This document shows positions 1 through 6,346 of a stretch of DNA of 6,812 nucleotides, piece after piece (position 1 is the first letter of the stretch; every line of letters starts with the position of its first letter). The position numbers and the translations under genes were made by a program. Origin of the DNA: Pseudomonadota bacterium (GTDB lineage Bacteria > BMS3Abin14); NCBI GenBank assembly GCA_016937135.1, contig JAFGWO010000158.1:1-6812 (forward strand), read 5' to 3'. The notes beneath the pieces are model-generated. The model was not told where the DNA came from. It saw only the letters and a list, made by a program, of their open reading frames with translations, and did not search any database.

Positions 1-167
1 AACTCCAGGGCAAGGCCAAGGCCCGTGTCCACGGCCGAAAGGTCCTCCCCCACGTCAACGAACTCGAGACCGATGTCAAAATACCAGCCCTGGGAATGGG
101 CCGGTGCCGAGGTCAAAAACAACAGGGCAAACGCGATCGGGACTATTCGGAGCGCTTTCATCGCCAT
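1..167 (-). CDS. Exported protein, possibly outer-membrane beta-barrel (5' part only)
   Basis: Only the first 55 codons are visible; the gene continues beyond the left edge. The product begins MAMKALRIVPIAFALLFLTS and then reads APAHSQGWYFDIGLEFVDVG. This is a short basic start, a hydrophobic core of about 14 residues and a likely signal peptidase I site near Ala-His-Ser-Gln, so the protein is exported. The mature part starts with alternating aromatic and small residues (GWYFDIGLEF) and a later GLGLALE stretch, a pattern common in outer-membrane beta-barrel proteins; that class is my inference. The ATG at 167 is preferred because a GGAAGGGG Shine-Dalgarno-like run (182 to 175) lies 7 nt upstream; the in-frame ATG at 161 would be 13 nt away. 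It is divergent from the protease across a 360-bp gap. No family can be named from this fragment. Confidence 0.7.
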   Translation of the reverse strand, partial: MAMKALRIVPIAFALLFLTSAPAHSQGWYFDIGLEFVDVGEDLSAVDTGLGLALE

Positions 168-527
168 TATAAAACCCCTTCCAGTTTAATTTGAGGGCTT
201 AACGTTCACGGGAAAACCCCTTTTTCCCTGCCAGCCTCCCGGCGGAACCGGACTGTCATGAGTCTTGCCACAGGCAAAATTCGTGGGAAAAGACATCCTT
301 CCAATATATACTTTTAATTTTATCAGACCTGGACCGGATTCGAAACAGCGATAATCCGGAAGGAAATGGAGCAAGGCGACAAATTCAGATGTTCCGGCGC
401 CATCCCCGTTGTATACTCGGAAAGTTGACGCAAAAAGACATTTCCGGTTTTTCCCCGGGAAAACACCGGAAAAAGCCCATTTAAAAAGGATCTTGTTGGC
501 TGTTTGCAGCGCATGCGAGGGGTGTAA
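168..527. other. Divergent intergenic region, 360 bp
   Basis: I see no credible gene here. The region must hold the start signals for the leftward exported protein and the rightward protease. It contains an AT-rich patch at about 301-322, which could give a leftward -10 (TATATT, rc of 303-308) with no convincing -35. It also has a rightward TATACT at 412-417 (5 of 6 matches to the -10 consensus), also without a good -35. A 32-bp palindrome at 441-472 is listed separately. The protease ribosome-binding site GAGGGG lies at 517-522, 5 nt before its ATG. Neither promoter is firm enough to list on its own. Confidence 0.6.
441..472. promoter_or_regulatory. 32-bp near-perfect palindrome upstream of the protease gene
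   Basis: The left arm is TTTCCGGT + TTTTCCC (441-455) and the right arm is GGGAAAA + C + ACCGGAAA (457-472). The arms are exact inverted complements except for one bulged C at 464 and one central base at 456. It ends 55 bp before the protease ATG and just downstream of a possible -10 (TATACT, 412-417). It could be an operator for a dimeric regulator or a hairpin in the protease 5' leader. It is not followed by a T-run on the plus strand, so it is not a rightward terminator. A leftward terminator is unlikely because no gene transcribed toward it ends there. The dyad is directly visible; its role is inferred. Confidence 0.55.
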
Positions 528-2792
528 ATGAACCGAAAGGGATTGAAACTTTTCCTTCTTTTTGTCCTTTGTAGCGCGTCCCTGGTGTTTTTTATACCCC
601 GATCCCATCCCGGTGAGGAGGCATCCGCCTACACACCTGGGGAAGTCCTCGTGAAATTCAGGAAAGAAGCCACGGATCGGGAGCGGAACCGGGTTCGGGA
701 CCGGGCAGGCGTTTTCCCGGCCAGGAGATACCAGCACACCGGAATCGAAAGGCTCTTCCTTTCCCCGGGCCAGGGGGTGGAGGAGGCTGTGCGGATCCTG
801 GGAGCGGATCCTGCTGTGGAATTCGCCGAACCCAATTATAAGGTCCTGTTTGACCAGATGCCCGTGGAGACCCCGGACGACCCCGGTTTCCTTTCGGGAG
901 AGCAGTGGCATCTTGACTCTGCGCCTTTTGATGACCTCTTCCTTCCTCCCTCCATCACCATCCCCGTGGATGTGGACATCGACGCACCGGAGGCCTGGGG
1001 AGTAATGACCCTGACGTTTGGCCCGGAAATGACGGCGGCTGTCGGGGTCCTTGACTCGGGGTGCGGGCAGTCGGGGTATTTCAGCGACAGCACAGGGTAC
1101 ATCCCGGGACATCTCGACCTGCCCAACGAGGTCCTGTTCGCCAACACAACGGAACTGGCAGTCATCGGCTCGGACAGTCCATACGACATGAATACCCTGA
1201 CCGACGACGTCAACGGCTGGGACTTCGAGGAAAATGACAATACCCCTGAAGACAAACCGAATCTTTTCAGTTCCTCACTTCACGGGACGCGGATCTCAGG
1301 GATCATCGGCGCCATGTGGGGTAACGGGGAAGGAATCGCCGGCATCGGAAAAAGGCATCTCCGGATTCTACCCCTGCGGATCGAGGATGTGGCTGATATC
1401 ATTGACGGAATCGATTACGCCATCGGGATGACGCGGGAAGGAAAACCTGTCCGGGTCCTCAACGCCTCCTGGCACGTCTCGCAAGGATCCCTTTCCCTCA
1501 TGGAAGGGATCCAACAAGCAGGAGAGGCCGGCATCGTCCTGGCGGCGGCGGCAGGAAACCGCGGCCAGGACAACGACGATGGCTTCATGCCGGTCTACCC
1601 CGCTGAATTCACCAGGATCCCTCTGACCAATGTCCTGGCGGTGGCGGCCACACGGATGGATGGAAGCCTGGCTGATTTTTCCAATTACGGAGAGCATTCG
1701 GTCCAGATAACCGCTCCAGGGGAGAATATCTACTCGACAGCCGGGGGTTCCGCGGAATACGAACTGGCTAAGGGGACTTCTTTTTCCGCTCCAATCGCGG
1801 CGGCCGTGCTGGGCCTTGTCTTTGCCGCCAATCCGGAACTGACGCCCGAAGAGGCCATCACCAGGGTCATCGAGGGAGGGGACTTTGACGCCCGCCTTGC
1901 AGGGCAGGTCTCATCAGGCAAAAGGGTCAACCTGACGGGGACCCTGGCGCCATTTCATCCTTATTCCGGCCTGATACCTCTTAACGCCTCAAACAAACCG
2001 GTGTTTCTGTACACCGATTCTGCAAGCTCCTCATATGGTTCCATTATTCAGTGTATCTCCAACGACGATTCCGTGGCCGTCATGGAAGAAGATCAGGCGG
2101 GAGGCTGGAGGATTGCTCCCATTTCCCCTGGGGTCGCATCCTTCACCCTTTCTTTCGACGGTACGGAGGCCCCTCTTGAATTCTGGGAGACCGGGCCCTG
2201 GCGGGTCACGGCCATCTCCCCCTTTTCGGCAACAGTGCGGTCAGGGGAAACCACGGAGGAGCAGTTCACAAGCCTCCTTCCCGGCAGCGCGTCCTGGTCG
2301 GTCATGGACCCCGCCATCGGCTCCGTAGACGAGGAAGGGTGGTTCACCGGGAGATCGGCGGGGATCACGCGGGTGGTGCTTTCCATCGACGGCGTCCCTG
2401 TCGACAGCAGCGGGGCGGTCCGCGTCCTCCCCCCCTACAGCGACGGGGACGGAGGCGGAGGCTGCTTCATCGCCACGGCCGCCTTCGGCTCCCCCCTGGA
2501 ACCCCATGTGGCCGTTTTAAGGGAGTTCCGGGACCGATATCTGGTAAAAAATCGGGCAGGCCGGGCTTTCGTTTCCTTCTATTACCGGCATTCCCCGCCG
2601 CTGGCCGATCTCATCGCGTCCAACAGATTTCTCAGGGCCCTGACAAGAGGGGCACTGCTTCCGGCAGTCGCCTTTTCCGGTCTCGCATTGAACCTTGGAT
2701 TTCCAACGGCGTTGTCCATTGTGATCCTCTTCCTGGCAATGCCGGTATGGATCATTTACCTGATCAGAAAAAAGGGGAAACTTTCCCCATAG
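528..2792 (+). CDS. Secreted subtilisin-family (S8) serine protease with Ig-like region and CFI-box C-terminal anchor
   Basis: A 754-residue exported endopeptidase. Residues 1-25 form a signal peptide (MNRKGLK then a hydrophobic core). Residues 36-107 resemble the propeptide of fervidolysin-type subtilases (GEVLVKF near the start, [10 protein letters not shown] at the end). The catalytic domain spans about 125-475 and is complete: Asp176 in VGVLDSG, His252 in LHGT, oxyanion Asn344 in AAAAGN, and nucleophile Ser418 in GTSFSAP. Residues 558-636 look like a bacterial Ig-like (BIG2) domain; 482-547 may be a second, divergent one. After a DGDGGGG linker comes [10 protein letters not shown] (Cys646), a charged helical stretch, hydrophobic segments (711-746) and the tail RKKGKLSP. 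This matches what I recall as the CFI-box C-terminal domain of NCBI families. The start is set by GAGGGG 5 nt upstream. It probably acts at the cell surface or periplasm, anchored by its C-terminus. Its substrate is unknown. Confidence 0.93.
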   Translation: MNRKGLKLFLLFVLCSASLVFFIPRSHPGEEASAYTPGEVLVKFRKEATDRERNRVRDRAGVFPARRYQHTGIERLFLSPGQGVEEAVRILGADPAVEFAEPNYKVLFDQMPVETPDDPGFLSGEQWHLDSAPFDDLFLPPSITIPVDVDIDAPEAWGVMTLTFGPEMTAAVGVLDSGCGQSGYFSDSTGYIPGHLDLPNEVLFANTTELAVIGSDSPYDMNTLTDDVNGWDFEENDNTPEDKPNLFSSSLHGTRISGIIGAMWGNGEGIAGIGKRHLRILPLRIEDVADIIDGIDYAIGMTREGKPVRVLNASWHVSQGSLSLMEGIQQAGEAGIVLAAAAGNRGQDNDDGFMPVYPAEFTRIPLTNVLAVAATRMDGSLADFSNYGEHSVQITAPGENIYSTAGGSAEYELAKGTSFSAPIAAAVLGLVFAANPELTPEEAITRVIEGGDFDARLAGQVSSGKRVNLTGTLAPFHPYSGLIPLNASNKPVFLYTDSASSSYGSIIQCISNDDSVAVMEEDQAGGWRIAPISPGVASFTLSFDGTEAPLEFWETGPWRVTAISPFSATVRSGETTEEQFTSLLPGSASWSVMDPAIGSVDEEGWFTGRSAGITRVVLSIDGVPVDSSGAVRVLPPYSDGDGGGGCFIATAAFGSPLEPHVAVLREFRDRYLVKNRAGRAFVSFYYRHSPPLADLIASNRFLRALTRGALLPAVAFSGLALNLGFPTALSIVILFLAMPVWIIYLIRKKGKLSP

Positions 2793-2817
2793 AAGGGCCA
2801 AAGGTTTAAAATCGGGT

Positions 2818-2846
2818 AAAAAAAGGGGGCAGGATTTCCCGCCCCC
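2818..2846 (-). terminator. Intrinsic terminator of the downstream lipoprotein gene
   Basis: Read leftward, GCCCCC/GGGGGC arms (2841-2846 with 2825-2830) enclose a short inner stem around an ATTT loop, followed by seven T residues (the A-run 2818-2824 on plus). It starts 44 nt after the stop of the lipoprotein gene at 2891. On the plus strand the same hairpin has no T-run after it, so it suits the leftward gene. The convergent protease has no other visible terminator. A smaller hairpin, CCACT-AAAA-AGTGG (2850-2863), lies between the stop codon and the terminator. Confidence 0.85.
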
Positions 2847-2890
2847 TCCCCACTAAAAAGTGGATAGTCCGTTAAAACATCAAATGCAGT

Positions 2891-4015
2891 CTAGTCCCCG
2901 TATTCAAAATAGGTCGAGTATTCGTAGGAACCGTCGCTTTCCGCGTCGAGAAGATACTTGATGCGGCCGGGGCCATCCGTATCCCCGTAATCGTACATGG
3001 CAGTCGAATACAGCGTGTCGGCCTCGGATTCCTTGTTATCGACCTTGACCGTCCCGCTGTCAGGTTGATCATAATACCAAACAGGCCACAAGGAAATCTG
3101 CCTCTTTGAATCATAATCTTCCTCGATTAAACAGATCATCTGATCCTCAAACACCACATCGATATCGAAATTCACGCAGCCGTAAATCATTGAATCACTC
3201 TCACCCTCGGCGCAATACCGTCCATTGATCTGTATTTTCGTGTCGCTCCCGTCATAGGCCATCTGCCCTTCCGTGTCCAAAAGACCCTGATAGGCTGCTT
3301 CGGTGGTAGTGGCCCAGGAGTAGGAAAAATCGGCGCCCATAATGGAATCGCAGAGTCCGGCTTCCCAATCCCTGGTATGGGTGGCCGACATCCAGCCTGC
3401 ATAGGAATGGGTAAAGTCAGGGCCCTCATCATCGATATAGGACAGATCCCCGTAGTTTACATAATTCTTTTTCAGCTCCGGCAGCTCATATCCAAAGCCG
3501 TCGGCCAGGGATCCAACTTCAGGTGATTCGTATTCTGTGAAAATCCCGGATTCTTCATTTTTCCAGTACAGGGTTCCATCGCCTTTCAGGACATAAGGCG
3601 GGACATCGCCGGAATCAAGGTAGTCGGAAAAAGCGACCTGGAAAATCTGGTTCCAGGAATAATCGGATTCATTCCCCTCACTGGTGCTGTTATAGGTCAC
3701 TTCAAAAAGACCGCCCCCTGATCCCTCACCGGAATAGGAATACTCTTCGGAATCTGAACCTTCGGCAGAGTAAAAAATCCATGGCCCGAATGGCGGGTCA
3801 TGCTCCAGAAAACCAAGGACTTCAGGGATTATCTCATCGTCAAAATCCAGGATCCCCCCGTCTTCCGTCCCAATGTAGGCCGCTTCATTGGACCCGGCAT
3901 AGGCCGAATCCGATTTGGGTAGCCCGTCATCGTCATCGTCGCCGCAGCCGGAAAACGCCACCATCAGTCCCATCGCCAGAAGAACTACCAATAAACTGCC
4001 CCCAAACTTCTTCAT
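2891..4015 (-). CDS. Acidic lipoprotein of unknown family, downstream tandem paralogue
   Basis: A 374-residue predicted lipoprotein. It begins MKKFGGSLLVVLLAMG and has a lipobox ending AFSGC (Cys24), so it should be cut by signal peptidase II and lipidated. Gly at +2 rather than Asp fits transfer to the outer membrane under the E. coli rule. A poly-Asp run follows, and the mature chain is very acidic and rich in Tyr, Ser and Gly. Four further cysteines (222, 268, 280, 295) are all shared with the neighbouring paralogue and could form two disulfides. Shared blocks include AYAGSNE, EGSGGGLFE, MAYDG and TAMYD. The start is ATG 4015 because AAAGGAGGG sits 4 nt upstream; an in-frame ATG at 4033 would place that site inside the gene. 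It lies 337 bp downstream of its paralogue, with that copy's terminator between them. I recognise no family or enzymatic motif. Surface binding or structural roles are possible but unsupported. Confidence 0.88.
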   Translation of the reverse strand: MKKFGGSLLVVLLAMGLMVAFSGCGDDDDDGLPKSDSAYAGSNEAAYIGTEDGGILDFDDEIIPEVLGFLEHDPPFGPWIFYSAEGSDSEEYSYSGEGSGGGLFEVTYNSTSEGNESDYSWNQIFQVAFSDYLDSGDVPPYVLKGDGTLYWKNEESGIFTEYESPEVGSLADGFGYELPELKKNYVNYGDLSYIDDEGPDFTHSYAGWMSATHTRDWEAGLCDSIMGADFSYSWATTTEAAYQGLLDTEGQMAYDGSDTKIQINGRYCAEGESDSMIYGCVNFDIDVVFEDQMICLIEEDYDSKRQISLWPVWYYDQPDSGTVKVDNKESEADTLYSTAMYDYGDTDGPGRIKYLLDAESDGSYEYSTYFEYGD

Positions 4016-4095
4016 AAATCCCTCCTTTGGCAAAAGACATACTTCCTGAAACCCATCATGGCCTTTTCACTAATCCCTGATGTCGCCGGTTCAAA

Positions 4096-4129
4096 TATTC
4101 CAGAACAGACAGTATTCCAGAACAGACAG
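4096..4129. repeat. Perfect 17-bp tandem direct repeat (two copies)
   Basis: TATTCCAGAACAGACAG occurs twice back to back, at 4096-4112 and 4113-4129, with no mismatch and no spacer. Each copy carries the imperfect dyad TTCCAGAA (TTC-nn-GAA). The repeat lies about 80-115 bp upstream of the downstream lipoprotein start and directly follows a weak leftward promoter candidate, so it would cover the transcription start. It may be a pair of regulator binding sites or a recent slippage duplication. The repeat is certain; its function is inferred. Confidence 0.9.
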
Positions 4130-4158
4130 ATTAATGAATAATCACATTTCTCTTCCAA
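4130..4158 (-). promoter_or_regulatory. Weak sigma70-type promoter candidate for the downstream lipoprotein gene
   Basis: Read leftward, TTGGAA (4158-4153, 4 of 6 matches to the -35 consensus) and ATTAAT (4135-4130, 4 of 6 to the -10) are separated by exactly 17 bp. They lie upstream of the gene starting at 4015 and downstream of the previous gene's terminator, where a promoter is needed. The match is modest and other starts in this AT-rich stretch are possible. Confidence 0.3.
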
Positions 4159-4280
4159 AATCAACAAACAATGCAACTTTTAAGGCCCCCCGGTTCCCGT
4201 CGGTTTTGACCTTTTTTCTTCCTTTCCTGGTTCCCTTTTTTCTCTACTCTCTGGAATTTATTACGTTTTCATCGAAACTT

Positions 4281-4313
4281 AAAAAAAGAAGGGGCGGGAA
4301 AACCCGCCCCTTC
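4281..4313 (-). terminator. Intrinsic terminator of the upstream lipoprotein gene
   Basis: A perfect 11-bp stem (4288-4298 with 4303-4313, core GGGGCGGG/CCCGCCCC) closes on a 4-base loop. Read leftward it is followed by seven T residues (A-run 4281-4287 on plus). It begins 39 nt after the stop codon at 4353. Its G+C-rich core and T7 tail resemble the terminator of the downstream paralogue, so the duplicated unit may have included the terminator. Confidence 0.92.
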
Positions 4314-4352
4314 CGGAAGTGCCGCTTGCGGCCTCATGTGGCCATCATTTCC

Positions 4353-5471
4353 TTAATCAGAATAACAAACTTCAGTTGAGAATTCGTACCCGGGTTCGTT
4401 GTCGGCATCCACAAGGTATTTATAGCAACCGGGTTCGGTGGTGGCGCCGAAATCGTACATCGCAGTCTCGAAAATCGTGTCGGCATCAGAGCTCCGATTG
4501 TCGACAGTGACCGTGCCGCTGTCGGGCCATTCTTCCGGAAATTGCTGGGCTGAAATTCCAGTGGACCTCAATTCGTACATGAATTCCTCGATGGCGCAGA
4601 ACTGCTCATTTTCCCAGACCACGTCCACTTCGAAGTTCATGCATCCGAGAATGTAGGACATGAAATCGCCTTCAATGCAGTACCTTCCGGCAGCCTGGAA
4701 GGTCGTGTCGGTCCCGTCATAGGCCATTAATCCCTCTGAATCAAGGACACCTTCGTAACCCGCAAATTCAGAAGAAGCCCATGAATAGGAAAGGTCGCCC
4801 TCGAAGGAGGAATCGCAAAGGCCGGTTTCCCAGTCCGCCGTGTGGGTCTGGGACAGATATCCGGCATAGGATTCCGTTGCTCCAGAGTCATATGCACGGG
4901 CCAGGGACAGATCATCATAGTTGATGTATTCCATCAGGAACTCGGGAAGCGGATATCCCGAGCCATCGGCAAGGGGTTCAAGACCATTGGTATAATAGGT
5001 GAAGATCCCTGATTCTTCCATCTCGGCGTAGATGGACCCGTCGCCTTCCAGGATATTGGGATAGGCTTCCCCATCGTCGACGTAATCGGAGAAGACTGCC
5101 TCATAGACCCCTTCCCAGGAGTACCCGGCCTCTGTCATCTCCTCGCTTGACTCGTAGCTCTCCTCGAAGAGTCCGCCTCCAGATCCCTCGTTGGAATAAA
5201 ATTCGGATGAGGATCCTGATCCTTCGGCGAGATCCCCTATTGGCGGATACGAGGCACTTTCAAGGAAACCCACGAAAGCGTCAAGCAACGCGAAACCATA
5301 ATATTCACCGAAATCAGATCCTATGTAGGCGGGCTCGTTGGACCCTGCGTAGGCCGCGTCGGATTTGGGGAGCCCGTTGTCATCGTCATCGTCATCCCCG
5401 CAGCCGGCAAAGGCCACCATGAGGCCCAAAGCCAGAAGTACCACCAGAAAACTTACCCCAAACTTTTTCAT
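4353..5471 (-). CDS. Acidic lipoprotein of unknown family, upstream tandem paralogue
   Basis: A 372-residue predicted lipoprotein, clearly homologous to the gene at 2891-4015. It begins MKKFGVSFLVVLLALG with lipobox AFAGC (Cys24) and Gly at +2, then six Asp residues and a strongly acidic, Tyr/Ser/Gly-rich chain. By hand count the last 56 residues align without gaps to the paralogue with 32 identities. The first 50 residues are closer still, while about 55-95 is divergent. Four mature cysteines (219, 265, 277, 292) are shared; two more (349, 369) are unique to this copy and sit where the paralogue has Arg351 and Glu371. The start is ATG 5471, with AAGGAGGG ending 4 nt upstream; the frame stays open further upstream to a TTG at 5564, but without a better start. 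It has its own extended -10 promoter candidate and terminator. Function unknown; no family recognised. Confidence 0.88.
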   Translation of the reverse strand: MKKFGVSFLVVLLALGLMVAFAGCGDDDDDDNGLPKSDAAYAGSNEPAYIGSDFGEYYGFALLDAFVGFLESASYPPIGDLAEGSGSSSEFYSNEGSGGGLFEESYESSEEMTEAGYSWEGVYEAVFSDYVDDGEAYPNILEGDGSIYAEMEESGIFTYYTNGLEPLADGSGYPLPEFLMEYINYDDLSLARAYDSGATESYAGYLSQTHTADWETGLCDSSFEGDLSYSWASSEFAGYEGVLDSEGLMAYDGTDTTFQAAGRYCIEGDFMSYILGCMNFEVDVVWENEQFCAIEEFMYELRSTGISAQQFPEEWPDSGTVTVDNRSSDADTIFETAMYDFGATTEPGCYKYLVDADNEPGYEFSTEVCYSD

Positions 5472-5752
5472 TTCACCCTCCTTGAAAAAAATTTCCCCAT
5501 TTAATACCTTTGCGATATTCCGAACCGGAAACTTTTCCCAGGCTATCACCCCCCCCTCAGGCAAGGCTGTTCCTCAATCGACATTAAACCGGTTTTTTGT
5601 TTATTTCTTAAATTATATCACTACCCGAGCTCCCGGACTTCCTTTAATCAAAAAATTTTCCAGTGCATTATCTTTCATGGCATTTTCAGGAAAAAACCAA
5701 TACATTTTTTTTGCTTCCGAACACAACTGGCCTATCCTTCTTCACCCGGCCT
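5472..5752. other. Leader and upstream region of the lipoprotein gene, 281 bp
   Basis: No convincing protein gene. Between the promoter candidate and the ATG lies a leader of about 130 nt. On the transcript strand it carries the palindrome AAACCGGTTT (5586-5595 on plus), a run of eight G (5549-5556), an inverted pair GGAAA/TTTCC around 5526-5538, and the Shine-Dalgarno site. A 12-codon open frame, ATG at 5584 to TGA at 5546, crosses the G-run but has no ribosome-binding site. I do not recognise a known riboswitch class. Upstream, 5640-5752 is AT-rich with a T8 run (5705-5712). I see no clear intrinsic terminator for iorB, so read-through into the lipoprotein gene is possible. Confidence 0.5.
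5612..5620 (-). promoter_or_regulatory. Extended -10 promoter candidate for the upstream lipoprotein gene
   Basis: Read leftward the sequence is TG-A-TATAAT, a perfect -10 hexamer with the TGn extension. The position 17 bp upstream reads AAGTCC, a poor -35, which is typical of promoters that depend on an extended -10. Transcription would begin near 5605, giving a leader of about 134 nt before the ATG at 5471. Confidence 0.55.
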
Positions 5753-6346
5753 TTATACGTAATCCTTTCCCTTGATGAACTCGTACCCCTTCCAGAATGC
5801 CTCCACGTTCAGGTCGGCCTTCTTCCCGAAGGTTTCCCTGATGGTGATCACCACCGACTCGGTCTCCACGATCCCCGAAACGGCTACCAATGCCCCCATC
5901 ATGACAAGGTTGACGGCCTGGACGTGCCCCACCTTTCGTGCGATCTCGTCGGCGGGTACGAAGACCGCCTCGCAGCCCGCCCCGGAAAAAAGGCCTTCAA
6001 GGGCTTCTGGCGTGGGGTAGAGGGAAGGGTCAAGAGCGCTGTGCCAGGGGATTCTGACGGCCCGGCTCACAAGGGCCATGCCGCCTTTTTTCAGGTAGGG
6101 AACGGCATGGAGTATCTCGGCCATTTCCAGGGAGAGGATCAGGTCGGCGCACCCCCGCGTTATCTTCGGGCAGATGCGGTCGCCGGAGCGGATGTGGCTT
6201 CTCACCGAACCTCCGAGCTGGGCGAGGCCCGAGTGTACGTAGAAGCTCGGGTTGAGACCCTCCCGAAGCATGGCCTTCGCAAGGGTTTCGGAAAAGAGGA
6301 CGATCCCCTGTCCGCCGATGCCGGCGGCCACGATGTTATATTCCAA
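5753..6346 (-). CDS. iorB: Indolepyruvate:ferredoxin oxidoreductase, beta subunit
   Basis: A 197-residue protein of the 2-oxoacid:ferredoxin oxidoreductase gamma/catalytic-domain family, at the usual IorB length. With the alpha subunit it oxidatively decarboxylates aryl pyruvates (indolepyruvate, phenylpyruvate) to aryl-acetyl-CoA, reducing ferredoxin, in the cytoplasm during aromatic amino acid breakdown. Visible family marks are GIGGQG at residues 9-14, HSGLAQLGGSV at 38-48 (family form is close to HGMAQRGGSV, so two positions are altered), ADLILSLE, LPYLKKGG-like VPYLKKGG, and NLVMMGAL. The start is taken as TTG 6346, which begins the conserved MEYNIVAAG-type N-terminus and has a strong GGAGGAGG upstream; an ATG-free extension further upstream runs through iorA in another frame. 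The start overlaps the iorA stop by 11 bp, implying translational coupling. Substrate range cannot be read from sequence. Confidence 0.92.
   Translation of the reverse strand: MEYNIVAAGIGGQGIVLFSETLAKAMLREGLNPSFYVHSGLAQLGGSVRSHIRSGDRICPKITRGCADLILSLEMAEILHAVPYLKKGGMALVSRAVRIPWHSALDPSLYPTPEALEGLFSGAGCEAVFVPADEIARKVGHVQAVNLVMMGALVAVSGIVETESVVITIRETFGKKADLNVEAFWKGYEFIKGKDYV

Larger units (their letters stand above)
4016..4352. other. Intergenic region between the two lipoprotein genes, 337 bp
   Basis: I see no gene. Reading leftward, it holds a small perfect hairpin GCCGC-TT-GCGGC (4321-4332) after the stop of the upstream lipoprotein gene, then that gene's intrinsic terminator. Next is an AT- and pyrimidine-rich stretch (about 4140-4280) containing a weak promoter candidate, then a perfect 17-bp tandem repeat, and finally an untranslated leader of about 80 nt ending in the Shine-Dalgarno site of the downstream lipoprotein gene. 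A plus-strand open frame at 4080-4379 with one hydrophobic stretch has no ribosome-binding site and runs across these signals, so it is not annotated. Confidence 0.7.

Noticed and set aside
490..515. Sigma54-type promoter (TTGGCTGTTTGC) before the protease
   Set aside because: The GG and GC elements do not have the required 10-bp spacing, and it would overlap the ribosome-binding region.
528..610. Lipobox in the protease signal peptide (Cys15)
   Set aside because: The sequence before Cys15 is FVL, not the small residue needed at -1, and the cysteine is in the middle of the hydrophobic core.
186..1112. Long minus-strand open frame (308 codons) across the divergent gap and the protease N-terminus
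   Set aside because: It lies antisense to the well-supported protease signal peptide, propeptide and catalytic Asp region; its translation shows no domain, and it would end in the intergenic region. It is a GC-driven shadow frame.
4016..4033. Earlier ATG (4033) as start of the downstream lipoprotein
   Set aside because: It would put the AAAGGAGGG site inside the coding region and add six residues before the signal peptide; ATG 4015 is matched by the paralogue's MKKFG start.
4080..4379. Plus-strand open frame of 99 codons with one hydrophobic stretch
   Set aside because: No Shine-Dalgarno site before its ATG, and it runs across the tandem repeat, an intrinsic terminator and the 3' end of the lipoprotein gene.
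5472..5564. N-terminal extension of the upstream lipoprotein to a TTG at 5564
   Set aside because: It would place 31 extra residues before the signal peptide and absorb a strong ribosome-binding site at the ATG of 5471.
5472..5605. Riboswitch (for example cyclic-di-GMP class) in the lipoprotein leader
   Set aside because: The conserved core sequences of the classes I can recall are absent; only small local inverted repeats are visible.
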